Below, in pieces: positions 22,820 to 34,347 of a stretch of DNA of 64,000 bases; the first letter of the stretch is position 1; every line of letters starts with the position of its first letter. The stretch comes from Maylandia zebra. Lineage: Eukaryota; Chordata; Actinopteri; Cichliformes; Cichlidae. The position numbers and the translations under genes are program-made. The stretch spans positions 54,128,365 through 54,192,364 of the forward strand of contig NC_135173.1 in assembly GCF_041146795.1 (NCBI RefSeq), given 5' to 3'. The notes below the pieces were generated by a model. The model did not search any database. It worked only from the letters and a program-made list of their open reading frames with translations, and had not been told where the DNA came from.

Positions 22820-23485
22820 ATGCTAAACTATTACAAAGTACGCAGAACAATCAGCATGAAGCTTGGTGAGAAAATGATAGCTGTTTGTGTGATTATTCAG
22901 AAATGGAAGACATACAAAATGACAATGAATCACCTTTGGTGTGGAGCTCCATGCAAGATCTTGCTTCATGTGGTGAAGATCATCATGAGAAAGGTGGGGG
23001 ATCAGCCCAAAATTACAAGGGAGGAGTTTGTTAATGATCTGAACAATCACAGAGAACACCATTGGTAACTCAGTAAGGACTGAATGGATGTAATCGATTG
23101 AAATCCTGCAGTGATCATATGGTCCCTGTACATGAAGACAGGTGTACAGGCCCATCTTAAGTTTGCCAATGATCATTAAATGATTCAGTGAAGGATTGTG
23201 AGGAAACGCTGTGGTCACTCGACCCGCCATGTTTAGAGGAAGAGAAATGCTGAGTATAATCTAAAGAACACCCTTCCCACAGTCAAGCATGGAGGTAGAA
23301 GCATCATGCTTTTGGGTTGTTTTTCTAATAAGGATACAGGATGACTTCACCATTCAGCCAGAACACTGAAGCTGGATCACGGATATGTCTTCCAGCACGA
23401 CGGTGACCCAAAACATGTCATAAAATCAACAAAGGATCGGCTAAAGAAGAAGCACATTGATGTTATCAGTTTAGTTTCCAGAAGA
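22820..23485 (+). mobile_element. Decayed Tc1-family transposon upstream of hexb
   Basis: Recognisable transposase stretches in order: ACAATCAGCATGAAGCTTGG-like start, GTGTGATTATTCAGAAATGG, GAAATCCTGCAGTGATC, CAGTCAAGCATGGAGGTAGAAG and AAGAAGAAGCACATTGATG. Frames are broken throughout and the 3' part is missing. Confidence 0.75.
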
Positions 23486-24590
23486 TTCTAGTTTATTCTG
23501 CCACAATAGGCAGGCCGTCATGGCAGCTGCGTTTTTAATAGTTTCTCTGCTTTTACTTTTGTATTGTGTAAGTCAAAAGCACACTACATTATTGTGACAT
23601 CAGGTTTCTGACTTGGCCTTTTAACAATATTCCGTTTTTTTCTTTCTTTGACTTAAAAAGAAGGTTTTTTCACACTATGTTTTGGGATAGCACCTAAATG
23701 TACAGTATGCTTTGCATCACGAACCTACCTTTCTGTTTAAAAAGAAAGACACCAAACTTTGACCAGTATGTAAATTATACCTTATTATTCTATTATCTAG
23801 ATTATGTGAATGTGTTTACAGCCTAAAGTGAAGTGTGTGAATTTACATACAACTTGCCATCGGGTATATTTGCTTACTCATTTCTAACTGACGTGCTTGG
23901 CCGCTAAAGTTAGTGCTAAACAAGAACAACAGGTTTTACTGTGTATCTTTGACAGCCCACATGACAGGGTAATCTAAAAAACCGTAACATAACTAGCTCT
24001 TTGCATGCTTATTCGTCCATTAATTACTTTTAAACACAAGAACCCCAAACTGAAAGAATAATATGCAGATTGGAGCATTTATTTAACTCACAAATGATAA
24101 AAATATAGGCAGACACTTTGGGTAAAACAGTATTTGCATTGTCATTTGGTCATTTTAACTCATCACTGATGCTTCCTTTCAACATCTACTAACCACAGTG
24201 TTATTCAGCTGTGTGAGGCCAATGTTTTTTTGTTTCTCATGTCATATAAAGTATTTTATGCCATTGGATTGATGGCTTTGCTCCTAAATATGGCACATCA
24301 TTTTGTTATCTATATATGAATCGACAAATAACAGTATGATCCCTGCTTTAAAGAAATTGGTGTATAGTATTCAGAATACCATTTTACTACAATTAGAATA
24401 GACAAATAAATCTACCAAACACCACATGGACTTGATCAATACACTATGTAGTTGAATATCTACCACTTGTAACCACTTGTATAATGGCATACCAATAATT
24501 AGAGGTATGCCATCATACAACATAGCATACCACTTTATCTATCCATGAAGCCAGATAGGACACAACAATTAGTTAAACTGCAGTTGTCTT
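23486..24590. other. Intergenic AT-rich spacer
   Basis: I see no gene, RNA or nameable repeat here. Confidence 0.4.
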
Positions 24591-24594
24591 AAAG

Positions 24595-25475
24595 ACATAA
24601 ACACCATGGATGGCCTCTAATTTTCTGCTTCTAAATTCACATAAAACTGAGGTTATTGTACTCAGCCCTAAAAATTGTAGAAATATGGTATTTAACCGGA
24701 TACTTATTCTGGATGGCATTACGGTGGCCTCCAGTAACACTGTGAGGAACCTTGGCGTCATTTTTGACCAGGACATGTTCTTTAATGGACATATTAAACA
24801 AATATGTGGTACTGCTTTTTTGTATTACCGTTATATCTTTGAAATTATGAATATCCCGTCTCAGGATGACGCTGAAAAACTAGTTCATGCATTTATTGCT
24901 TCTAGGCTGGACTATTGTAATTCATTATTATCAGGATGTCCGAAAAACTCCATGAAAAGCCTTCAGTTGATCCAAAATCAAGAGTACTGGCAGGGACTAG
25001 AAAGAGAAAGCATATTTTGCCTATATTGGCTTCCCTTCATTGGCTCCCTGTTAAATCCAGAATCAAATTCAAAATCCTGCTCCACATATAAAGTCTTGAA
25101 TAATCAGGCCCCATCTTATCTGAATGACCTCATAGGGCTGTATCACCTCATTGGGGCACTTTGCTCTCAGACTGCAGGCTTACTTGTGGTTCCTAGAGTA
25201 TTTAAAAGTAGAACGGGAGTCAGAGCCTTCAGCTTTCAGGGCTCTCTTCTGTGGAACCAGCTTCCAATTTTGTATTAGGGAGACAGACATCCTCTCTACT
25301 TTGAAAATGTTAGGGCAGGATCAGGTGAGCCTGAATCCTCCCATAGTTACGCTGCAATAGCTGCTGGGGGATTCCCATGATGCACCTTTTCCACTCACCA
25401 TGTCTTTATACACCTCTCTGCATTGAATCATTAGTTATTATTAATCTCTCACAGCAAGAGGATTCTGTGTTGGAA
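24595..25475 (+). mobile_element. L2-type non-LTR retrotransposon, 5'-truncated reverse transcriptase end and 3' UTR
   Basis: The open frame 24610-25278 encodes the C-terminal RT region of an L2/CR1-like LINE. Markers are WMASNFLLLNSHKTEV at the start, VRNLGVIFD, FIASRLDYCNSLLSG, APSYLNDL and FSFQGSLLWNQLP. A small deletion breaks the LQLIQN-A-A-R region. From about 25360 the LINE 3' UTR begins (GGGGGATTCCCATGATGCACC, TACACCTCTCTGCATTGAATC). The N-terminal half, endonuclease and active-site region are missing, so it is a dead 5'-truncated copy. Confidence 0.8.
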
Positions 25476-26965
25476 TCCGCTGGAGTACCAGGAGTTCTCT
25501 CCAGGTCCTCCAGTTTCCATCCATGCTACCATATGTGTGCAGGGTGTACCCACCTTTCACTCTATGGCATCTGGGACAGGCTCCACCTTGAAGCTTCATG
25601 TAAAGTAGTATTACCTAATGGTGATTTGTTAGTGTATGTATTATCAACTTATAGAAAGTACAGTAAAGGGATATCACGTTAGCTTGGACCTCTGACCTCT
25701 TCTTCAAGGTCATACAAGGTCAAATTTTCATAAAAGTGTTGAGAATGAGCTGCTTAGTTAGGAATATACTGTAATATAAAGTTATTCAGTTATCCATTGT
25801 CTACTCCTATATAATGTTTGTATAATAAAGAAAACATATGTCATGCCATGCTACATTTACCTGATTTTTACTGCACTACAAACTTCTTACAAGTGAGCAA
25901 AGAAACAATACAAAAACCTGTTTGTCTGCTAGTCTGCTGTTGACAATAATTAATTATTTGACAATAATAATTATTGGCAAATATATTAAATTGTCATTAT
26001 TTGGCGACAATTATGCTGCCAAATAAAGTAGCATGCTGCACATAACAGGCCTACTTGCATGACTTTGCCCACTAGGTGTCTCTCTTGCCATACACAAAGT
26101 CCATGTTAGAGCGCAAAGACGTTTCTCTTCAACACTTTTCAGAGTGTACTTCCCTGGTGAACAGTATGCTGCGTTATCCTCAGCATAAACCGATTGTTCG
26201 GTTTTCATCAACAGTCGATGGGAAAGGGAACTGGGCGTGAGTTCTCAACAGCTCTGTGGCCACCACACTGCACATCAAAAACAAACAAACCAAACAGCAA
26301 CATCACAGCCTCGAGGATCCTCTGAAGAGTTTAGTCACAGCCAAATGCACCGTCAACGAGCACCGCAGATGTGACTCACACAAGATGCTCACAGATAAAA
26401 TTGGACTTCCCGTTCCCAGCTCTCCCCCCTTTTACTAAAAACCACAGAGACCTTTGTAATCCTATAGGACCTGACACTGGCTCAATGTGACTCAGTCAGA
26501 CTTTGTGGCATTTCCTATATGTTATTGTTTCACAATGTCTTGGAGTGGCTGTTTATAGTCTTGAGTCCACAAAGCACAACACCGGAACAATACCTTTAAT
26601 TTTCTCTTGACTCTTCTGTCACAATGCTGGGTGGATCCTGTTTGGTCTTCTGAGGAACCACTAAACCATTACGTGGACTGCTGCGACGCAGATCCTGCAC
26701 ACTGTATCAGAATTTTACTAAAGCATTTGCCTTTCAAACCAAGTTAAGCACCGCTCCTATCCACGCAGCCTGCTTAGTAGTTACTTTGTAGAAAGATTTA
26801 GAGACATATATATATATATATATATACAGATACGTTAATCATATTAATGATTACGTTAATCATGCATTAGACTCCTCTAATGCATACTTTATTAAGAGTC
26901 TGAACGGTCAGAAAGTCCTTAAAAAAGAAAAAAGAAAACTTTAACTGAACTCATCTTTAGCGATT
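25476..26965. other. Intergenic spacer upstream of enc1
   Basis: AT-rich sequence with a short (TA)n at about 26807-26826. No coding region was recognised. Confidence 0.4.
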
Positions 26966-26989
26966 ACTTGGTAATTATCTTACACAGTG

Positions 26990-27426
26990 GGATGGTATGG
27001 TACATGTTCTCTTTCCTTCGCTCGGTTTCGTGCGCGAGGTTACGGTCCTCCCAGTTCCCACTGTGGACACACCCACTTGTTTCAGTGAGAGAGAAGTGGG
27101 AGCGCAGGAGAAGGAGGAGGACACATAGGATTCAGTCACACAGCAGCAGCAGCTTTAGAGGAGCTCATCCAAACATCTCCGCTCATCCTTCACATCACAG
27201 CTACCATCTATTGATACCCGGCTGCCCAGAGGTCCATTGAAGCCTCGGTAAACTACCTGTAACTCACAATCGGCGTGGATCTCGACTTAGTATTCCGTGA
27301 CCTTTCGGATATAAATCCCACGGAGTTGCACTCCCCGAGCGTAAGGCTTGCATCGTGGCTCTTGTAGAAGTGGCATGTTCGAGGGAAACTCCGGGCACAA
27401 TTGAACTCCTGCTTTCACCCAAAGAG
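26990..27426 (+). promoter_or_regulatory. enc1: Candidate enc1 promoter and non-coding first exon
   Basis: A GC/GA-rich island (CAGGAGAAGGAGGAGGACAC, CAGCAGCAGCAGC) stands out from AT-rich flanks. It ends in the donor AAAGAG|GTAAAAC at 27427. The enc1 coding exon starts just after an acceptor at 32530-32531, so an upstream 5' UTR exon must exist, and this is the best candidate. Inference; the transcription start is not located. Confidence 0.5.
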
Positions 27427-30400
27427 GTAAAACAAAACAAAGCATAATAATAATACTGATTATAATAATGATGATACTAATAATGCTAAACCACCTCACT
27501 GCATCATGTTAAAGCGTGTGGCTCGATTGTTACATAGTAACTACGAATGCATCCCCCTTCTGCTCCAGGATGGAGCATTAGGAAGCGCAACAATGTTTAC
27601 ATTCGCTGATCACGTTCAGGTTCATTTTATTGATTTATTGATTTATCGATAGCTGATCTCCCCTCGGTCGTCTGCGTTCATGTCCTCAGCTGTTTCCTTG
27701 CACATTCGTGCATGCTGGGGATGTTTTGCTTGTTTAAAATGCGACGTCAGGTGTGACACGCTCTTCTCGACGTTACAAAGCCATGATTTTAATTTATTTA
27801 ATTAGGTTTTTTTGTTTGTTTTTTCAATTGTACGGCGTTTGTTTGTGCATTTAGACTTGAGATCGTACATTTCGATCTTCAACACTGAAGAAGCAGGCGA
27901 ACACATCTATAGCTCATTGCTCTTTCCTCTTGTTTTGCATCTTGCTTCAATTACCGCCCCCACTCACCGAGTGGCAGATGTACAGAACGAGGTCCACATA
28001 AGCTCCGGTGTTTACTTTTGAAGTGACTCCCCTCCCATCCCTCTTCCTGAGTCCATGGTTGACTGTGAACACCTGGCAATGATTTTTAAACAGGCTGTAG
28101 TCAGCCAGGCCCTGGCTCGAGTCCAGTGGCTGCATGTGCATGTCCTTTAACTGTGTGCTTTCTGAGTGAGGCGTGTAGTGTGGGCTTTCTGGGCTGTGTG
28201 CTCGGTGTGTGGATCTGATTTCTGTGAGGGGTGGGATGAGGAAGACATCTCTCCCTCTCTCAGCCACTGAGCCAACCACACATCTTGGCACTGCTGGCAT
28301 TTCTTCCTGTCTGGACCCTTTGGTGTACTGACTGTGGTATTATAATAGAGGGAAGTCCTCCAGAGCAGCGTGGAAACCTCAATGCTGATAAGCTGTCACA
28401 AATTATTATTTTAGTCTAGTTGTTTGTATTAACTTGTGCAACAGAGATATTTGCTTTATTATACCACAAGCTGTCACATATTGTAATGGTCATCAAAGGG
28501 TTTGTGTTTGAAATTAGGCTGCATTATCTGCACATTTGCGGTAAATTGGGCACCACCTTTGCAACTGTGAGTCTTTCTCTCCACTGTCCTTAAAAATAAA
28601 CTATAAAAATGACCACTTTGTAAAAGAAATAGAAATATTAATGGCACAGCAGAACTTCTCGGTACTCACAGCAATGGCTTTTGTTCTTTCTGACCAACAG
28701 TACAAAACCTTCAGGAATTTTCTCACCAATTTGGTTTGAATGGAGGCAGGGCGGGGACTTAAACTACTTGAGGTTGAACCTCTTTGTAGGTTATGTTAAT
28801 AAAGTTTCATTAACCTAAAAATCTTTGCTACTTTGCTTTGTCATGAAGCTATGAATAAGTAGGAGGAAGAATGTTGCGCAAAGAAAAAAGAGTCAGAAAC
28901 ATCAGATAATCAGATAAATTATGGTATGAAAAACTTGAGTCACCAAAGAGGGAAGTGCATGTTTCCCAACATGTTATGTAAATGTTGTCATTTGCTTATT
29001 ATTATTATTATTTTTACTTTGAAATTGATTATATTTTCCTATATTCTCATGGAAAATGATTGCGTCTGCAGATGTGAAGATGTGTCCAGGAGTTTGTTCT
29101 CATTTAGAGCAGGAGTAAGACAGCCTGCATTAGTTCATAGCCGAAAAGGGTTTGTCAGTTTAATCCTAGCTTTGAAATAGTTTTCCTTTTGTAACTTCCA
29201 TGTAATTTACAGTTTCCAGACAGCTGTCAGGAATTTTTACAGACTTGTCACACTCGTGATGTTTGAATGCGCCCTGTGCCTGTGCCCTGTGGATGATGAG
29301 ATTAAGCAAATTTAAACAGTGATACGAGTTATCTAATTTCCTCTGTAATCAGATCAAAACAAGAGAAACGTGCTTATGTTTCAGAGGTTAGTCTAAGTTT
29401 AAGCTTATAATCAGGAAGCAAATCCAACACTTTTAAGCGTAAGTGCAGTCTTCAATTATTCTTTCTCGTTGCATTGTCTAAGATTTGTATAAAACTTTTT
29501 TTGTTTTGTTTTATTTATTTCTATTTTGAATCTAGCCGTGCTTGTATATGTCACAGACGGGTTTCGGGACCAGCTGCTTGAGCTGGTAATCCAGACTTTA
29601 CCCTTTAATATGCAAATAGTTGAGGCATGTGGTTTACTGATCTTTTCATTGTTCACCTTTCCCGCACTCCCCAGTATGCGGGCGTGAGTGAGCACTTTCG
29701 TTTGACAACAGGGAAAATGAAGATTGTGCAAACAGATCACCTTTGGTAATTGTGCTGGCCACCAGTGTTGTTTGGAGGAATGAGTGCATTGCAGTGAGAT
29801 TAAATGGAAAAGCTGTGTTATGCTTTGCTATTTTATTGCCACTAAATGATTTGTTTGGCAAAAGAACAGAGACGGTTAGCAGCTCAGCTAAGTGTCTATC
29901 ATTTACTGGTAGACTATAATTAGCTTGTAATCATTTTGCTACCTAGTATGAAGCTAAATTATTGGACTAACTGAAGTGTTTATCTGCCAGCTCCAGTGCC
30001 TGAGAGTACCAATGGTTCTATTTATTAATATGCCAATGATTAACAAGTGTGAAACCTCTTCATTTTAGCGCCTGACTTATAAGGATCACATATTTAAATC
30101 GAGTCACTTACAACCTCCAGTTAGAAACCCTGAGCTGCAATGTGTCCGTGTGTGTGTGTAGCATGTGACGTGTGCAAGGAGATTAGGTGAGGATGTTCTC
30201 CTTACAGATGAGCCAGAGGCCAGGAGTAGACAGGTTGCCAGTTTTGTCACTGCAGGAATGCAGTAAATCCTGTTCAACCGGTGGCGGTTGGTTTTGGGTT
30301 TCATTAACTTGTGATAAATAAGATTCTTCCTCTTTATACAAAGACGTGGAATGGCTGTCCTTTGAGCTGTGCGCTGACATCCCTGTGCGAACATGTTCAA

Positions 30401-30773
30401 AGGGACAAAGCCCAGAATCATTAGGATTCATCCTCTGAGCACCCTGAATGCCAAAAAAATAAAATCAAAATTCATAGCTGTTCATTCAGTATGCATTGAT
30501 ATTAAGCCCAAGGTATGAGTGCCACTGCTCACCAGAAATCCCCACTGGACTTGCATTTATACCTGCAGGGATTGGGCTTGATTTCCTATTCATGAGACTG
30601 CATTCTGAGGATTTTGGAACAGATGATGCAACTTAGCGAAAATGGAAACTGTCCTTAGCTCTCTGTAGCTTTCTGTTTTTTGAAGAGGAGTCATTTATGA
30701 CAGCAAGGAACTTTTGAACTCTTTCACTCTTGAAGTGAAAATCCTATCATTCGAACATCAAATGCTCGCCACC

Positions 30774-31195
30774 TCAGAATCAGAATCAGAATCAGAATAC
30801 TTTATTGATCCCTGGGGGAAATTATTTTTTGTTACAGTGCTCCATTTTAAACCAACATTAAGACAAGACAGACAATACGCTAACTAAGAATAGTACAATA
30901 TATACATATATATACATACATACATACATAAGTCACTTATAAATAAATAGTTGGAAAAGAAACATGTGTAGCTGTAGCAGCAAACAGTGTGTTAAGTGGA
31001 TGCGTTGTACAGGGAGATGGCCACAGGCAGGAATGATTTCCTGTGTCGTTCAGTGGTGCTTTTCGGTAATCTCAGTCTCTCACTGAACGAGCTCCTGTGA
31101 CTGACCAGCATGTCATGGAGTGGGTGGGAGGTGTTATCCAACATTGTCTTTATCTTGGACAGCATCCGCCTCTCCGACACCACCTTGAGGGAGGT
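30774..31195 (-). mobile_element. Non-LTR retrotransposon 3' end
   Basis: On the minus strand an open frame (31183-30992) encodes a typical LINE C-terminus: DNTSHPLHDM, SSFSERLRLP, TERHRKSFLPVAISLYN. A 3' UTR follows, ending in AATAAAGTATTCTGATTCTG with a tandem 6-bp tail (four CAGAAT units on the plus strand). The rest of the element is absent. The exact clade is not decided. Confidence 0.7.
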
Positions 31196-31299
31196 GTTTT
31201 ACAAACCTGTAGGTTTGTAAAACATTTGCTTGCTGACAGAGCTTGACCCCTTTCAGCTACAATAGATTTCACTTCAGGAGAGCCTTTGAAATGCAGAAA

Positions 31300-31401
<102 letters not shown>

Positions 31402-32543
31402 TGTTTTATACCTAGCATATAAATGGAAGTCTGTTCCTTCTTCTGAAGCATTTTATTGATGTTTTTTTTTTTCTTATTGAGCCATCAGAACTTTTTAATC
31501 ATTATAATTTACAGCAGCTGTCAGGTTGTGGAGCTATTTGCAGTCAAGAATGAAATTACAAAACCATTAGAAACAAGCCCAGTCCTGTTTTTGTACTAAA
31601 ACCTACCCTTACTACTAGGATTAACCAGCCTTCTATCAAATTCTATCAAGACCGATAGACTTAGGGGCAGGCTGACAACTTAAAATGTCTGTCAGCTGTG
31701 GATTTACTGGGTTAGACAGAGACTTGGTCCCTCTGTAAATAGAGTGCAGAAGGCACTAGACATGTCTAGAAATTGGTTGGAATAAAAGCGAGCTGTGAGC
31801 GAGCACAGGGCGAAGACAGTGAAGATGGGAGCTGTGATTTTCTGGAAGGAGAGTGCATTTCTCAGAGGCTTAAAAGAGCCCCACTGTCTCTTTCTTTTTC
31901 CCTTTTCATGAAGAATCCTCTGCAAAGGGAAACTTCATTGTTAATCGTGGCATCTCTGAAAGAGGAGGATTAGCATTGCTCAGAGCTGCAAGGCCTTGCA
32001 GTCTCTGCAAGAACACAATTGTTATCTACTCGACCTTCAGAACCCTCAGATTTATGCTGTTTTGTAATTTGTAATCACTTGATCTCTTTCTGAATATCTT
32101 GATCTCTTGGGAATGATTGAGATTCCTCCTCCAAAAATACATTTTACGTTTTTGTTTTTTTATCTCATTGTGGATATCAGTGCCCAACAATGTAATATAT
32201 CAGCATCAACATCACCACATAGTGCATCCACTGTATTCACTTCACTAAACCTACATTTTTATGACTAATTGTACAGGACAAACAGTTTGTTTGCACTGTA
32301 AAGCTCCTGATTAATAGCTACTACATGCCCCATTTTTCAACATAAATTGCATCTAGCTTTAAATTTTAGTGGATGTGTTTAAAAGGTTAAGATACACCAT
32401 ATTACAGACTATTTGAAGACGGAAGATACACGTTGTGGGAAATGTTGAATTGGTGAATAATAATTATGTGTAGTGGGCTTCAAATGTGCAGTGCATTGAT
32501 GAGAGATTTTTCTTTATCTCTTTCATTTTAGGATTCAATGAAA

Positions 32544-34313
32544 ATGTCCGTGTGCGTCCATGAGAACCGAAAATCGCGAGCCAGCACCGGCTCCATGAAC
32601 ATCTACCTTTTTCACAAGTCCTCCTATGCCGACAGCGTCCTTATGCACCTCAACTCGCTGCGGCAGCAAAGGCTTTTCACCGACGTCTTGCTCCATGCTG
32701 GCAGCCGCTCCTTTCCCTGCCACCGCGCAGTGCTGGCTGCCTGCAGTCGCTACTTTGAGGCCATGTTCAGCGGTGGCCTGAGGGAAAGTCAGGCCAGTGA
32801 GGTTGACTTCCATGATTCGATCCACCCGGAGGTTTTGGAGCTCCTGCTGGATTACGCTTATTCATCACGGGTGGTCATCAATGAGGAGAATGCAGAGTCG
32901 TTGTTGGAGGCTGGGGACATGTTGGAATTTCAGGACATCCGGGATGCCTGCGCAGAATTCTTAGAGAGAAACCTTCACCCATCCAACTGCCTTGGCATGC
33001 TTCTGTTGTCAGATGCCCATCAGTGTACCAAGCTGTCAGAGCTCTCCTGGGGCATGTGCCTCAGCAACTTTCCTGCTATTTGCAAGACGGAGGACTTCCT
33101 CCAACTGCCCAAAGATATGGTGGTGCAGCTTTTATCACATGAGGAGCTAGAGACAGAAGACGAGAGACTGGTTTACGAAGCTGCTCTTAACTGGATCAAC
33201 TACGACTTGGAAAGGAGGCACTGCCATCTCCCGGAGCTCCTGAGAACGGTTCGCCTTGCGCTATTGCCTGCCATCTTTTTAATGGAGAACGTCTCTACCG
33301 AAGAGCTAATTAACTCCCAGGCCAAGAGCAAGGAGCTGGTGGATGAAGCTATTCGCTGTAAGCTGAAAATCCTGCAGAACGATGGCGTTGTTAACAGCCC
33401 ATGTGCTCGACCCAGAAAAACCAGCCATGCCCTGTTTCTTCTGGGTGGCCAGACTTTCATGTGTGACAAGTTGTACCTTGTGGACCAGAAAGCCAAAGAG
33501 ATCATCCCAAAGGCTGACATCCCCAGTCCACGGAAGGAGTTTAGTGCCTGTGCAATTGGATGTAAGGTGTACATCACTGGTGGCAGAGGCTCAGAAAATG
33601 GCGTGTCCAAAGATGTTTGGGTCTATGACACTGTCCACGAGGAATGGTCAAAGGCGGCACCCATGCTGATTGCCAGGTTCGGCCACGGGTCTGCAGAGCT
33701 GAAACACTGTCTCTACGTCGTAGGTGGTCACACCGCAGCGACAGGCTGCCTTCCAGCTTCTCCATCAGTGTCTCTCAAACAGGTGGAGCAGTTTGACCCC
33801 GTGGCAAACAAGTGGACAATGGTAGCTCCTCTGAGAGAGGGTGTGAGCAACGCAGCAGTAGTTAGCGTCAAACTCAAACTCTTTGCTTTCGGAGGAACCA
33901 GCGTCACCCACGACAAGCTGCCCAAGGTGCAGTGCTACGATCCGCAGGAGAACCGATGGACCGTGCCTGCATCCTGCCCTCAGCCATGGCGCTACACAGC
34001 CGCCGCTGTCCTGGGAAACCAGATCTTCGTCATGGGCGGAGACACAGAGTTCTCAGCATGCTCAGCATACAAGTTCAGCAGCGAGAGCTACCAGTGGACA
34101 AAAGTGGGTGATGTGACTGCCAAGAGGATGAGCTGCCAGGCTGTGGCATCAGGGAACAAACTCTATGTGGTGGGTGGGTACTTTGGCACACAGAGGTGTA
34201 AAACTCTGGACTGCTATGACCCCACACTGGATGCATGGAACAGCATAACTACAGTGCCATACTCACTCATTCCTACTGCTTTTGTCAGCACCTGGAAACA
34301 TCTACCTGCTTGA
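32544..34313 (+). CDS. enc1: Ectodermal-neural cortex protein 1 (BTB-BACK-Kelch)
   Basis: ENC1 (KLHL37) is an actin-associated Kelch protein and a CUL3 substrate adaptor, expressed in the developing nervous system. The entire 589-aa coding sequence is in one exon and is near-identical to human ENC1 (589 aa). The BTB domain covers about residues 40-145 (FTDVLLHAGSRSFPCHRAVL, FEAMFSGGL). BACK spans about 150-250. Six Kelch repeats follow from about 295, with GG pairs and spaced W residues (FLLGGQ, YITGGRG, YVVGGHT, FAFGGTS, FVMGGDT, YVVGGYF). It ends FVSTWKHLPA. I chose ATG 32544 because vertebrate ENC1 starts MSV; an in-frame ATG at 32538 would add two residues in a weaker context. The acceptor at 32530-32531 leaves a short 5' UTR on this exon. 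Confidence 0.98.
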   Translation: MSVCVHENRKSRASTGSMNIYLFHKSSYADSVLMHLNSLRQQRLFTDVLLHAGSRSFPCHRAVLAACSRYFEAMFSGGLRESQASEVDFHDSIHPEVLELLLDYAYSSRVVINEENAESLLEAGDMLEFQDIRDACAEFLERNLHPSNCLGMLLLSDAHQCTKLSELSWGMCLSNFPAICKTEDFLQLPKDMVVQLLSHEELETEDERLVYEAALNWINYDLERRHCHLPELLRTVRLALLPAIFLMENVSTEELINSQAKSKELVDEAIRCKLKILQNDGVVNSPCARPRKTSHALFLLGGQTFMCDKLYLVDQKAKEIIPKADIPSPRKEFSACAIGCKVYITGGRGSENGVSKDVWVYDTVHEEWSKAAPMLIARFGHGSAELKHCLYVVGGHTAATGCLPASPSVSLKQVEQFDPVANKWTMVAPLREGVSNAAVVSVKLKLFAFGGTSVTHDKLPKVQCYDPQENRWTVPASCPQPWRYTAAAVLGNQIFVMGGDTEFSACSAYKFSSESYQWTKVGDVTAKRMSCQAVASGNKLYVVGGYFGTQRCKTLDCYDPTLDAWNSITTVPYSLIPTAFVSTWKHLPA

Positions 34314-34347
34314 GTTCAGAACCCTCTACATGCACCCTTTCCATTAG
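34314..34347 (+). other. enc1: enc1 3' UTR part on the coding exon, ending in a donor
   Basis: 34 nt after the stop the sequence reads CATTAG|GTAAGAT, a strong donor, so the 3' UTR is probably interrupted by an intron. Human ENC1 also has an exon after the coding exon, from memory. Confidence 0.5.

Noticed and set aside
24610..25278. 222-aa frame as a host gene
   Set aside because: It is the C-terminal reverse-transcriptase remnant of an L2-type LINE.
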